DNA of 64,000 bases from Mayamaea pseudoterrestris (GCA_027923505.1 BROI01000023.1:186001-250000); one strand, 5' to 3'. Shown: positions 39,455 through 52,264, counted from the stretch's first letter. Notes: a model not told the origin generated them from the sequence alone. Made by a program: numbers and translations.

Positions 39455-42400
39455 TGGCTGGTGTCTCCGGTGATGGCAATGTATTTGGTGACAACTTGTC
39501 ACCAGTCTCAGCCCGCAGATGCCGTCACATTCAAACGCCCCTACAGCAAGCCCTGTAGGTGCCCCAATTACACCAGAATGGTGCCAACATCATTATTCAG
39601 GCTGCGCTACAAGATGGTAGGCTTGGCTGGTGTCTCAGGGGATGGCAATGTATTTGGTGACAACTTGTCACCAGTCTCAGCCCGCAGATGCCGTGACATT
39701 CAAACGCCCTACAGCAAGCCCTGTAGGTGCCCAAATTACACCAGAATGGTGCCAACATCATTATTCAGGTTGCGCTACAAGATGGTAGGCTTGGCTGGTG
39801 TCTAAGGGGATGGCAATGTATTTGATGACAACTTGTCACCAGTCTCAGCCCGCAGATGCCGTGACATTCAAACGCCCCTACAGCAAACCCTGTAGGTGCC
39901 CAAATTACACCAGAATGGTGCCAAAATCATTTTTTTTACTGCGCTACAAGATGGTAGGCTTGGCTGGTGTCTCAGGGGATGGCAATGTCTTTGGTGACAA
40001 CTTGTCACCAGTCTCAGCCCGCAGATGCCGTGACATTCAAACGCCCCTACAGCAAGCCATGTAGGTGCCCAAATTACACCAGAATGGTGCCAACATCATT
40101 TATCTAGCTGCGCTACATGATGGTAGGCTTGGCTGGTGTCTCAGAGGATGGCAATGTATTTGGTGACAACTTGTCACCAGTCTCAGCCCGCAGATGCCGT
40201 GACATTCAAACGCCCCCACAGCAAGCTCTGTAGGTGCCCAAATCACAACAGAATGGTGCCAACATCATTATTGAGGCTGTGCTACAAGATGGTAGGCTTG
40301 GCTGGTGTCTCAGGGGATGGCAATGTATTTGGTGACAACTTGTCACCAGTCTCAGCCCGCAGATGCTGTCACATTCAAACGCCCCTACAGCAAGCCCTGT
40401 AGGTGCCCAAATTACACCTGAATGGTGCCAACCCAACATCATTATTCATACTGCGCTACAAGATGGTAGGCTTGGCTGGTGTCTAAGGGGATGGCAATGT
40501 ATTTGGTGACAACTTGTCACCAGTCTCAGCCCGCAGATGCCATCACATTCAAATGCCCCTACAGCAAGCCCTGTTGGTGCCCAAATTACACAAGAATGGT
40601 GCCAACATCATCATTCAGGATGCGCTACAAGATGGTAGGCTTGGCTGGTGTCTCAGGGGATGGCAATGTATTTAGTGACAATTTGTCACCAGTCTCAGCC
40701 CGCAGATGCTGTCACTTTCTAACGCCCCTACAGCAAGCCCTGTAGGTGCCCAAATTATACCAGAATGGTGCCAACATCATTATATAGGCTGCGCTACAAG
40801 ATGGTATGCTTGGCTGGTGTCTCAGGGGATGGCAATGTATTTGGTGACAACTTGTCACCAGTCTCAGCCTGCAGATGCTGTCACATTCAAACGCTCCTAC
40901 AGCAAGCCCTGTAGGTTTCCAAATGACACCAGAATGGTGCCAACATGATTATTCATACTGCGCTATAAGATGGTAGGCTTGGCTGGTGTCTCAGGGGATG
41001 GCAATGTATTTGGTGACAACTTGTCACCAGTCTCAGCCCGCAGATGCCGTGACATTCAAACGCCACTACAGCAAGCCCTGTAGGTGCCCAAACTACACCA
41101 GATTGGTGCCCACATCATTGGGCATACTGCGCTACAAGATGGGATGCCTGGCTGGTGTCTCAGGGGATGGCAATGTATTTGGTGACAACTTGTCACCAGT
41201 CTCAGCCCGCAGATGCCGTGACATTCAAACGCCACTACAGCAAGCCCTGTAGGTGCCCAAATTACACCAGAATGGTGCCAACATCATTAATCAGGCTGAG
41301 CTACAAGATGGTATGCCTAGCTGGTGTCTCAGGGGATGGCAATGTATTTGGTGACAACTTGTCACCAGTCTCAGCCCGCCGATGCTGTCACATTCAAACG
41401 CCCCCACAGCAAGCCCTGTAGGTGCCCAAATCACACCAGAATGGTGCCAACATCATTATTCCGGCTGCGCTACAAGATGGTAGGCTTGGCTGGTGTCTCA
41501 GGGGATGGCAATGTATTTGGTGACAACTTGTCACCAGTCTCAGCCCACAGATGCCGTGACATTCAAACGCCCCTACAGCAAGCCATGTAGGTGCCCAGAT
41601 TACACCAGAATGGTGCCAACATCATTTATCTAGCTGCGCTACAAGATGGTATGCTTGGCTGGTGTCTCAGGGGATGGCAATGTATTTGGTGACAACTTGT
41701 CACCAGTCTCAGACCGCAGATGCCGTGACATTCAAACGCCCCTACAGCAAGCCCTGTAGGTGCCCAAATTACACCAGAATGGTGCCAACATCATTGGAAT
41801 AGGCTGCGCTACAAGATGGTAGGCTTGGCTGGTGTCTCAGGGGATGGCAATGTATTTGGTGACAACTTGTCACCAGTCTCAGCCTGCATGCCGTCACATT
41901 TAAACACCCCTACAGCAAGCCCTGTAGGTGACCAAATTACACCAGAATGGTGCCAATATCATTATGCCAGCTGCGGTACAAGTTGGTAGGCTTGGCTGGT
42001 GTCTCAGGGGATAGCAACGTATTTGGTGACAACTTGTCACCAGTCTCAGCCTGCAGATGCCGAGACGTTCAAACGCCCCTAAGCAAGCCCTGTAGGTGCC
42101 CCAATTACACCAGAATGGTGCCAACATCATTATTCAGGCTGCGCTACAAGATGGTATGCCTAGCTGGTGTCTTTGGGGATGGCAATGTGATTTATGACAG
42201 CTTGCCACCAATCTCAGCCAACAGATGCCATGACATTCAAATGCCCCTACAGCAAGCCCTGTAGGTGCCCAAATTACACCAAAATGGTGCCAACATCATT
42301 ATTCAGGTGTGCTACAAGATGGTAGGCTTTGCTGGTGTCTCAGCGGATGGCAATGTATTTGGTGACAACTTGTCACCAGTCTCAGCCCGCAAATGCCGTG

Positions 42401-44102
42401 ACATTCAAACACCCCTACAGCAAGCCCTGCAGGTTCCCAAATTACACCAGAATGGTGCCTTTATCATTATTCCGGCTGCGCTACAAGATGGTAGGCTTGG
42501 CTGGTGTCTCAGGGGATGGCAATGTATTTGGTGACAACTTGTCACCAGTCACAACCCGCAGATGCCGTGACATTCAAACACCCCTACAGCAAGCCCTGTA
42601 GGTGCCCAAATTACACCAAAATGGTGCCGACATCATTATTCATGCTGTGCTACAAGATAGATGGCTTTGCTGGTGTCTCAGGGGATGGCAATGTATTTGG
42701 TGACAACTTGTCACCAATCTCAGCCCACAGATGCTGTGACATTCAAACGCTCCTTCAGCAAGCCCTGTAGGTGCTCAAATTTCACCAGAATGGTGCCAAC
42801 ACCATTACAGTATTCCGACTGCGCCACAAGATGGTAGGCTTGGCTGGTATCTCAGTGGACGGCAATGTATTTGGTGACAACTTGTCACCAGTCTCAACCC
42901 ACAGATGCCGTGACATTCAAAACGCCCCTACAGCAAGCCCTGTAGGTGCTCAAATTACACCAAAATGGTTCCAACATCATTATTCATACTGCGCTACAAG
43001 ATGCTAGGCTTGGCTGGTGTCTTTGGGGATGGCAATGTATTTGGTGACAACTTGTCACCAGTCTCAGCCCACAGATGCCGTGACATTCAAACGCCCCTAC
43101 AGCAAGCCCGGTAGGTGCCCAAATTACACCAGAATGGTGCCAACATCATTATTCAGGCTGTGCTACAAGATGGGAGGCTTTGCTGGTGTCTCAGGGGATG
43201 GCAATGTATTTGATGACAACTTGTCACCAGTCTCAGCCCGCAGATGCCGAGACATTCAAACGCCCCTACAGCAAGCCCTGTAGGTGCCCAAATTACACCA
43301 GAATGGTGCCAACATCATTATTCAGGCTGCGCTACAAGATGGTATGCCTAGCTGGTGTCTTTGGGGATGGCAATGTATTTGGTGACAACTGGTCACCAGT
43401 CTCAGCCTGCAGATGCCGTCACATTCAAACGCCCCTACAGCAAGCCCTGTAGGTGCCCAAATTACACCAGAATGGTGCCAACATCATTTTCTAGCTGTGC
43501 TACAAGATGATAGGCTTGGCTGGTGTCTCAGGGGATGGCAATGTATTTGATGACAACTTGTCACCAGTCTCAGCCCGCAGATGCCGTGACATTCAAACGC
43601 CCCTACAGCAAGCCCTGTAGGTGCCCAAATTACACCAGAATGGTGCCAACATCATTATTCAGGCTGCGCTACAAGATGGTATGCCTAGCTGGTGTCTTTG
43701 GGGATGGCAATATATTTGGTGACAACTTGTCACCAGTATCAGCCCGTGGATGCTGTGACATTCAAACGCCCCTACAGCAAGCCCTGTAGGTGCTCAAATT
43801 ACACCAGAATGGTTCCAACATCATTATTCATACTGCGCTACAAGATGGTAGGCTTGGCTGGTGTCTCAGGGGATGGCAATGTATTTGGTGACAACTTGTC
43901 ACCAGTCTCAGCCCGCAGATGCCGTGACATTCAAACGCCCCTACAGCAAGCCCTGTAGGTGCCCCAATTACACCAGAATGGTGCCAACATCATTCTACAA
44001 TCTGCGCTACAAGATGATATGTCAAGCAGGTGTTCTTGTAGACTGTAATGTGATTGGTGACAAGTTGTCACAAGTCTCAGCCGAAGATGCCCTGTCATTC
44101 AA
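39455..44102. repeat. Satellite block, copy 1 of a 4,648-bp tandem duplication
   Basis: Identical by eye to 44103-48750, with one mismatch seen (39468 versus 44116). Even rare features match, such as the homopolymer before ACTGCGCTACAAG near 39930/44578 and the ACACCATTACAG insertion near 42798/47446. The block ends with an edge-type diverged monomer near 44000-44102. Confidence 0.9.
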
Positions 44103-47100
44103 TGGCTGGTGTCTCAGGTGATGGCAATGTATTTGGTGACAACTTGTCACCAGTCTCAGCCCGCAGATGCCGTCACATTCAAACGCCCCTACAGCAAGCC
44201 CTGTAGGTGCCCCAATTACACCAGAATGGTGCCAACATCATTATTCAGGCTGCGCTACAAGATGGTAGGCTTGGCTGGTGTCTCAGGGGATGGCAATGTA
44301 TTTGGTGACAACTTGTCACCAGTCTCAGCCCGCAGATGCCGTGACATTCAAACGCCCTACAGCAAGCCCTGTAGGTGCCCAAATTACACCAGAATGGTGC
44401 CAACATCATTATTCAGGTTGCGCTACAAGATGGTAGGCTTGGCTGGTGTCTAAGGGGATGGCAATGTATTTGATGACAACTTGTCACCAGTCTCAGCCCG
44501 CAGATGCCGTGACATTCAAACGCCCCTACAGCAAACCCTGTAGGTGCCCAAATTACACCAGAATGGTGCCAAAATCATTTTTTTTACTGCGCTACAAGAT
44601 GGTAGGCTTGGCTGGTGTCTCAGGGGATGGCAATGTCTTTGGTGACAACTTGTCACCAGTCTCAGCCCGCAGATGCCGTGACATTCAAACGCCCCTACAG
44701 CAAGCCATGTAGGTGCCCAAATTACACCAGAATGGTGCCAACATCATTTATCTAGCTGCGCTACATGATGGTAGGCTTGGCTGGTGTCTCAGAGGATGGC
44801 AATGTATTTGGTGACAACTTGTCACCAGTCTCAGCCCGCAGATGCCGTGACATTCAAACGCCCCCACAGCAAGCTCTGTAGGTGCCCAAATCACAACAGA
44901 ATGGTGCCAACATCATTATTGAGGCTGTGCTACAAGATGGTAGGCTTGGCTGGTGTCTCAGGGGATGGCAATGTATTTGGTGACAACTTGTCACCAGTCT
45001 CAGCCCGCAGATGCTGTCACATTCAAACGCCCCTACAGCAAGCCCTGTAGGTGCCCAAATTACACCTGAATGGTGCCAACCCAACATCATTATTCATACT
45101 GCGCTACAAGATGGTAGGCTTGGCTGGTGTCTAAGGGGATGGCAATGTATTTGGTGACAACTTGTCACCAGTCTCAGCCCGCAGATGCCATCACATTCAA
45201 ATGCCCCTACAGCAAGCCCTGTTGGTGCCCAAATTACACAAGAATGGTGCCAACATCATCATTCAGGATGCGCTACAAGATGGTAGGCTTGGCTGGTGTC
45301 TCAGGGGATGGCAATGTATTTAGTGACAATTTGTCACCAGTCTCAGCCCGCAGATGCTGTCACTTTCTAACGCCCCTACAGCAAGCCCTGTAGGTGCCCA
45401 AATTATACCAGAATGGTGCCAACATCATTATATAGGCTGCGCTACAAGATGGTATGCTTGGCTGGTGTCTCAGGGGATGGCAATGTATTTGGTGACAACT
45501 TGTCACCAGTCTCAGCCTGCAGATGCTGTCACATTCAAACGCTCCTACAGCAAGCCCTGTAGGTTTCCAAATGACACCAGAATGGTGCCAACATGATTAT
45601 TCATACTGCGCTATAAGATGGTAGGCTTGGCTGGTGTCTCAGGGGATGGCAATGTATTTGGTGACAACTTGTCACCAGTCTCAGCCCGCAGATGCCGTGA
45701 CATTCAAACGCCACTACAGCAAGCCCTGTAGGTGCCCAAACTACACCAGATTGGTGCCCACATCATTGGGCATACTGCGCTACAAGATGGGATGCCTGGC
45801 TGGTGTCTCAGGGGATGGCAATGTATTTGGTGACAACTTGTCACCAGTCTCAGCCCGCAGATGCCGTGACATTCAAACGCCACTACAGCAAGCCCTGTAG
45901 GTGCCCAAATTACACCAGAATGGTGCCAACATCATTAATCAGGCTGAGCTACAAGATGGTATGCCTAGCTGGTGTCTCAGGGGATGGCAATGTATTTGGT
46001 GACAACTTGTCACCAGTCTCAGCCCGCCGATGCTGTCACATTCAAACGCCCCCACAGCAAGCCCTGTAGGTGCCCAAATCACACCAGAATGGTGCCAACA
46101 TCATTATTCCGGCTGCGCTACAAGATGGTAGGCTTGGCTGGTGTCTCAGGGGATGGCAATGTATTTGGTGACAACTTGTCACCAGTCTCAGCCCACAGAT
46201 GCCGTGACATTCAAACGCCCCTACAGCAAGCCATGTAGGTGCCCAGATTACACCAGAATGGTGCCAACATCATTTATCTAGCTGCGCTACAAGATGGTAT
46301 GCTTGGCTGGTGTCTCAGGGGATGGCAATGTATTTGGTGACAACTTGTCACCAGTCTCAGACCGCAGATGCCGTGACATTCAAACGCCCCTACAGCAAGC
46401 CCTGTAGGTGCCCAAATTACACCAGAATGGTGCCAACATCATTGGAATAGGCTGCGCTACAAGATGGTAGGCTTGGCTGGTGTCTCAGGGGATGGCAATG
46501 TATTTGGTGACAACTTGTCACCAGTCTCAGCCTGCATGCCGTCACATTTAAACACCCCTACAGCAAGCCCTGTAGGTGACCAAATTACACCAGAATGGTG
46601 CCAATATCATTATGCCAGCTGCGGTACAAGTTGGTAGGCTTGGCTGGTGTCTCAGGGGATAGCAACGTATTTGGTGACAACTTGTCACCAGTCTCAGCCT
46701 GCAGATGCCGAGACGTTCAAACGCCCCTAAGCAAGCCCTGTAGGTGCCCCAATTACACCAGAATGGTGCCAACATCATTATTCAGGCTGCGCTACAAGAT
46801 GGTATGCCTAGCTGGTGTCTTTGGGGATGGCAATGTGATTTATGACAGCTTGCCACCAATCTCAGCCAACAGATGCCATGACATTCAAATGCCCCTACAG
46901 CAAGCCCTGTAGGTGCCCAAATTACACCAAAATGGTGCCAACATCATTATTCAGGTGTGCTACAAGATGGTAGGCTTTGCTGGTGTCTCAGCGGATGGCA
47001 ATGTATTTGGTGACAACTTGTCACCAGTCTCAGCCCGCAAATGCCGTGACATTCAAACACCCCTACAGCAAGCCCTGCAGGTTCCCAAATTACACCAGAA

Positions 47101-48750
47101 TGGTGCCTTTATCATTATTCCGGCTGCGCTACAAGATGGTAGGCTTGGCTGGTGTCTCAGGGGATGGCAATGTATTTGGTGACAACTTGTCACCAGTCAC
47201 AACCCGCAGATGCCGTGACATTCAAACACCCCTACAGCAAGCCCTGTAGGTGCCCAAATTACACCAAAATGGTGCCGACATCATTATTCATGCTGTGCTA
47301 CAAGATAGATGGCTTTGCTGGTGTCTCAGGGGATGGCAATGTATTTGGTGACAACTTGTCACCAATCTCAGCCCACAGATGCTGTGACATTCAAACGCTC
47401 CTTCAGCAAGCCCTGTAGGTGCTCAAATTTCACCAGAATGGTGCCAACACCATTACAGTATTCCGACTGCGCCACAAGATGGTAGGCTTGGCTGGTATCT
47501 CAGTGGACGGCAATGTATTTGGTGACAACTTGTCACCAGTCTCAACCCACAGATGCCGTGACATTCAAAACGCCCCTACAGCAAGCCCTGTAGGTGCTCA
47601 AATTACACCAAAATGGTTCCAACATCATTATTCATACTGCGCTACAAGATGCTAGGCTTGGCTGGTGTCTTTGGGGATGGCAATGTATTTGGTGACAACT
47701 TGTCACCAGTCTCAGCCCACAGATGCCGTGACATTCAAACGCCCCTACAGCAAGCCCGGTAGGTGCCCAAATTACACCAGAATGGTGCCAACATCATTAT
47801 TCAGGCTGTGCTACAAGATGGGAGGCTTTGCTGGTGTCTCAGGGGATGGCAATGTATTTGATGACAACTTGTCACCAGTCTCAGCCCGCAGATGCCGAGA
47901 CATTCAAACGCCCCTACAGCAAGCCCTGTAGGTGCCCAAATTACACCAGAATGGTGCCAACATCATTATTCAGGCTGCGCTACAAGATGGTATGCCTAGC
48001 TGGTGTCTTTGGGGATGGCAATGTATTTGGTGACAACTGGTCACCAGTCTCAGCCTGCAGATGCCGTCACATTCAAACGCCCCTACAGCAAGCCCTGTAG
48101 GTGCCCAAATTACACCAGAATGGTGCCAACATCATTTTCTAGCTGTGCTACAAGATGATAGGCTTGGCTGGTGTCTCAGGGGATGGCAATGTATTTGATG
48201 ACAACTTGTCACCAGTCTCAGCCCGCAGATGCCGTGACATTCAAACGCCCCTACAGCAAGCCCTGTAGGTGCCCAAATTACACCAGAATGGTGCCAACAT
48301 CATTATTCAGGCTGCGCTACAAGATGGTATGCCTAGCTGGTGTCTTTGGGGATGGCAATATATTTGGTGACAACTTGTCACCAGTATCAGCCCGTGGATG
48401 CTGTGACATTCAAACGCCCCTACAGCAAGCCCTGTAGGTGCTCAAATTACACCAGAATGGTTCCAACATCATTATTCATACTGCGCTACAAGATGGTAGG
48501 CTTGGCTGGTGTCTCAGGGGATGGCAATGTATTTGGTGACAACTTGTCACCAGTCTCAGCCCGCAGATGCCGTGACATTCAAACGCCCCTACAGCAAGCC
48601 CTGTAGGTGCCCCAATTACACCAGAATGGTGCCAACATCATTCTACAATCTGCGCTACAAGATGATATGTCAAGCAGGTGTTCTTGTAGACTGTAATGTG
48701 ATTGGTGACAAGTTGTCACAAGTCTCAGCCGAAGATGCCCTGTCATTCAA
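44103..48750. repeat. Satellite block, copy 2 of the 4,648-bp tandem duplication
   Basis: Follows copy 1 directly. The join at 44102/44103 is out of register: a diverged monomer breaks off after CTGTCATTCAA and the next begins at TGGCTGGTGTCTC, missing about 85-90 bp of one monomer. Copy 2 runs on at its right end into the natural, degenerate array edge. Confidence 0.9.
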
Positions 48751-49085
48751 TTGCCCATTTGTTAAGCAAGTCCATCACCATTTCATACCAGGATGGTGCC
48801 AACCTCCTAAATTTGACTGCTCTACCAAGTGAAATGCATGGCTGGTGCCTCATGATGCTGCAATGCCATTGGTGAGAACTTGCCACCAGTCCTAGCCAGC
48901 AGCAGAAATGACTTTAACAGCCCATTCTAAGAGCCATGTCTATGACCAATAGACACAAGGATGCTGCCAAAATCTTATCAAGGCTGTGCAACAAGATACC
49001 TGGCTGGTGCCTCATGATGCTGCAATGCCGCTTGCTGAGGAGTTCTTCCCAGTCAGCAGCCATGACTTTGAACAGCCCATTTCTA
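48751..49085. repeat. Degenerate right edge of the satellite array
   Basis: About two strongly diverged monomers: CTGGTGCCTCATGATGCTGC occurs at about 48841 and 49000, with TTGGTGAGAACTTGCCACCA in place of the palindrome. The block ends near CAGCCCATTTCTAG. Divergence towards the edge is typical of satellites homogenised from the middle. Confidence 0.75.
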
Positions 49086-49271
49086 GGACAAAAATTGGAT
49101 AGTCTAAAGTATATGTAATAATCTAGTTGTTTTGGACGCTACGTCAGTCTTTGAAATGTGTGTATTTGGTCAAGATTGCCCTCTCTGTTCTTTCCTGATT
49201 TATCGTTTAAAAGCTCGCTTTCTAAGCAAGTGAATGTCTCTTACTCGCACCTCTCTACTTACTGTGAACCC

Positions 49272-49835
49272 TCATTCATCTCCAACACTGCCAGCAGGTA
49301 ATTCTTCAGGCTCCTTTCCAATTAGCTTAGCAACGACTGGTGTCAGCAAAACAGTGGGGGGAAACCGAATTGGACTGGCCGCCTTGTGCGCGGCGTAGGC
49401 AATGGCAAATGTTCCCGCTTTTTCCCCAACACCGCCGCTGCTCGTGGCAATTCCAACCTTCTCCAAAAGCGCACCAACGTCAATTCCATTGTCCACCAAA
49501 AGGTAGCAAATGGCGAAACTAACTACGGCGAGTGGAATGGAGGTTGCAAGGTAGGCAATTCCATACTTCTTAAGCAGGCTCTTGGCAGATTCGCCGCCAT
49601 CCTTTTTCTTTAATGATTCCATCAAGCCAATTTCAAGTCCGAACTTTTCGGTAGTTTCCTCTGGAGACTTGACAGCGTCGGTCGACGGTTTGGTGAGCAA
49701 CTGTAAGCGAGTTGCTGAGGATGCTGCTGCGACCGAACTTGTCGCCCTTGCTCCCATTCTTGTCGGAGCATTCGTCCAGGCGCAAGCCGTCGCCGCTAAT
49801 GCCAGAAGGTTTGCGAGCCTCAGCAATGTCAACAT
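49272..49835 (-). CDS. DUF1279 (FAM210-like) membrane protein, plastid presequence
   Basis: A 187-residue protein. It starts with a signal peptide, MLTLLRLANLLALAATACAW, followed by TNAPTRMGARATSS, which looks like a diatom bipartite plastid targeting sequence. The DUF1279 domain covers the second half: LLKKYGIAYLATSIPLAVV with a membrane helix (FAICYLLVDNGID), and then AGTFAIAYAAHKAASPIRFP with PTVLLTPVVAKLIGK. The AAHKAASPIR motif is highly typical. Proteins of this family sit in organelle membranes (mitochondrial FAM210 in animals, plastid members in algae); the molecular role is not settled. The downstream (3') side abuts the degenerate satellite edge, about 190 bp away. Confidence 0.85.
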   Translation of the reverse strand: MLTLLRLANLLALAATACAWTNAPTRMGARATSSVAAASSATRLQLLTKPSTDAVKSPEETTEKFGLEIGLMESLKKKDGGESAKSLLKKYGIAYLATSIPLAVVSFAICYLLVDNGIDVGALLEKVGIATSSGGVGEKAGTFAIAYAAHKAASPIRFPPTVLLTPVVAKLIGKEPEELPAGSVGDE

Positions 49836-50284
49836 GGTGATATTGTATGCTAATTACAGTGATGGGATCGATGTTGTTGACAGTTGTAATGGAAGTTGAA
49901 GCGACGAGCAACGATGTGATGTCGAACGATGACGTGTTCATGGAGAGATCACGATTCATCCGTCGTGGTGCGAAACGCTGCAGTTTGTTTGATAGTTTGT
50001 GGTTTTCCAATGAAAACACAAATGAGGGCAATATTAAAACATCTATTTTAATGAAATCTACGTCATCATCGCTCCGAATGACCGAATGACTGGAGGAGGA
50101 ATCATGCGAACGATCCGCACAGCCTCACAAAAAGGCGCATCGGAGCCGCAACGTAGCGCGTTAAGAGCATTGCTTTCCTCTTATTAAAGCAAATCAATCA
50201 TCATAGTCACGTCTGCAGGACTTGCTTTACAGAGGAGCATCTTGAAATTCGCAGTTTGCTGCTGTTACATCTCACTAGTTCGTC

Positions 50285-52081
50285 ATGTCATCATCAAACT
50301 CCGCCAAGAACGCATCGGCTGTTCCATCGCCAGCCACCGACGAAAAGGATGAAAAGAGTCAAAGCTTTCGAAAGAGACGCTTGAGTCTTTCAAATCACAC
50401 TAAGCAATCTGCTGAATTAGAAGATGACGACGAGGACGTGGATATCGAGGCGCCGACAACAGCAACTTCAGCTACGTCTTCTCGACTGGAAGAAGTCAAT
50501 GATGTATCTCAAGACATTTCACACTCGCAAACTGACGAAGACGACGACGATTCATCACCAGATCCATCAGAAAAGGCGCAGTCCTTTCGCAAGCGTCGCC
50601 TATCGCTTCCGAACTTGCTAGCTCTGGCAAACGCGGCTGCGGCAGCAAATGACACGGACAATATGGAACCTCCTGCCAAGCGATCACGCCGCGACTCGGC
50701 GGCAAGCGCTGCAACCTCAACTTCTGGACGTAGCTCTGGTGAGCATGAGCAGCAGCAATGGTTTCCAAGCAAGACGCTGCATGCGAGTGAGCTTCTCCAT
50801 GACGGAGTTCCTCCGCCGTCGCCGGCGGTGCATGCCAATAGCATTCTCTACGAGCTGCAGCCGCTTCCTCCAATGCCAAGTGCAGCAGCGCAATTCTCTA
50901 CGGCAACGGCCGCCTTGAACAGCTGCAGCAGCAAAAAGAGCAGCTCCATAAGTATTGAGCCAAAATGGAAGCGCAGGCTAACAATTAAGAGCAAGCATGA
51001 GGAGCACAAGCTGCCCTTTCCTCGAGATATTGTTGGAACGTATAGTTGCCATGGAGTGGAACCAGTCTACGATACGGACTATGAAGCCGCCGATGACGAT
51101 GAAGAATGGGACGAAGATGACGACGAGGGCGCCGATGACGAGTCACCATTAAAGACGAGCTCTAAGACGACAACGAAACTCACTGTAGATACTAATGACA
51201 GCATTCCATGCGCCGCCGTGGCTGCCAAGATTAACCAGGATCGAGGCGGCATTGCCTTTCCATATGGAAATTGCCCTCGGATGGCCCTCTTTGCCGTTTA
51301 CGATGGACACGGACAAGGTGGTGAGCTCGTGTCGCAGTACACGCTTGCAGAGATGCAACGACGGCTGGAGCGACATGAAACGTTTCCCAGTGATTTACAT
51401 AAGGCCTTTGTTGACACCTTTCACGCGATTGATGAAGGTCTGAAGTCGGAGCCACTTATTGAGCCAGTTTATGCGGGCACGACAGCCTGCGTCGCGTTGC
51501 TGAAAGAAAATGTTTTGACGTTGGCAAATGCAGGTGACTCGCGAGCGGTGGTAGCCCGGAAACGAGTAGACGGCAAAGCAGGCTCATCAAAATCGTCATT
51601 ATTTAAGGCCACGGCACTGACGGTTGATCAGAACCCCGACTTGCCGGAGGAGATGCAACGCATTCTATCGGCTGGTGGTTATGTCACGCCAGCACCGGCT
51701 CCTGGCTTGTCGGCGCGCGTTTGGCTCGACCCAGGTTGCACCCAGATTGGTCTGGCCATGGCGCGATCGATTGGCGACCATGCCGTTTCAGAGGTTGGAG
51801 TCATTGCAACGCCAGTCGTGACGACGTATACAGTGCATGCGGACGACGAGTTCCTGATCCTCGCATCCGACGGCGTCTGGGAGTTCTTGTCGTCACAGAA
51901 TGCTGTTGACATTGTCGGAGCGAACCTTGATCGAGGCGCCACCAAGGCTTGTCAGGCTTTGATTGAAGCGGCAGCTGCCAAATGGCACGAGGAGGAGGGA
52001 GAGTATCGGGACGACATTACAGCGATTGTTGTACGGCTACCAAATCTATGGAATGGAAGCGACAAAATGGGGAAAGCATAG
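50285..52081 (+). CDS. PP2C (PPM family) Ser/Thr phosphatase with repeated RKRRLSL motifs
   Basis: A 598-residue metal-dependent phosphatase. The C-terminal catalytic part starts at VGTYSCHGVEP and has the metal-binding motif ALFAVYDGHGQGG, AGTTACVALLKENVLTLANAGDSRAVV, GLAMARSIGDHAV, DEFLILASDGVWEFLSSQ and RDDITAIVVRL, so all key Asp residues are present. The N-terminal 240 residues are disordered and hold two copies of FRKRRLSL (residues 28-35 and 101-108), an RSRRDSA (about 133) and KWKRRLTI before the catalytic domain. All resemble basophilic kinase (PKA/AGC-type) sites. An acidic stretch (DDDEEWDEDDDEGADDE) interrupts the start of the catalytic domain, between VEPVYD and the first metal motif. 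Single exon. The start ATG is preceded by GTTCGTC. Confidence 0.9.
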   Translation: MSSSNSAKNASAVPSPATDEKDEKSQSFRKRRLSLSNHTKQSAELEDDDEDVDIEAPTTATSATSSRLEEVNDVSQDISHSQTDEDDDDSSPDPSEKAQSFRKRRLSLPNLLALANAAAAANDTDNMEPPAKRSRRDSAASAATSTSGRSSGEHEQQQWFPSKTLHASELLHDGVPPPSPAVHANSILYELQPLPPMPSAAAQFSTATAALNSCSSKKSSSISIEPKWKRRLTIKSKHEEHKLPFPRDIVGTYSCHGVEPVYDTDYEAADDDEEWDEDDDEGADDESPLKTSSKTTTKLTVDTNDSIPCAAVAAKINQDRGGIAFPYGNCPRMALFAVYDGHGQGGELVSQYTLAEMQRRLERHETFPSDLHKAFVDTFHAIDEGLKSEPLIEPVYAGTTACVALLKENVLTLANAGDSRAVVARKRVDGKAGSSKSSLFKATALTVDQNPDLPEEMQRILSAGGYVTPAPAPGLSARVWLDPGCTQIGLAMARSIGDHAVSEVGVIATPVVTTYTVHADDEFLILASDGVWEFLSSQNAVDIVGANLDRGATKACQALIEAAAAKWHEEEGEYRDDITAIVVRLPNLWNGSDKMGKA

Positions 52082-52264
52082 AGTATAGAACTAGTAGTTG
52101 CACCTTTACAATCATTTATGAGAGTTAATGTTAGAGTATGATACAGCGTTGAGCTTCTATGCGAGGCCGACGGCGGAAGAAGAGTCTATCATTTGGCATT
52201 CATATTGTACATTTACTCTGCAGTTAGGAAAGTGGCATGCGCGAGGTGATGTTACAAACGGTCT

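Larger units (their letters stand above)
37470..48750. repeat. Large satellite array of ~169-bp monomers (about 67 copies)
   Basis: The word GGTGTCTCAGGGGATGGCAA recurs at 169-bp steps (for example 37604, 37773, 38280 and 38449). Most monomers carry the 17-bp palindrome GGTGACAA-C-TTGTCACC and the inverted pair CTACAG/CTGTAG. Many small variants (single substitutions, 1-6 bp indels) distinguish monomers; left-edge and some internal units carry a variant segment with ACATGCCATGTATATGCCC. Because 169 is not a multiple of three, the ~88-codon plus-strand frames that repeat through the array shift frame at each monomer and end at TAG in CTGTAG, so they are not genes. The array starts right behind the SET gene's 5' end and passes into degenerate units at its right edge. 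Confidence 0.96.

Noticed and set aside
37470-48750. CRISPR array
   Set aside because: Repeats are contiguous 169-bp monomers without unique spacers, in a eukaryotic genome.
37603-48832. Dozens of ~88-codon plus-strand frames beginning MSQGMAMYLVTTCHQ
   Set aside because: They are by-products of the 169-bp satellite. The period is not a multiple of three, so the frame shifts at every monomer, and all end at the same TAG in the repeat.
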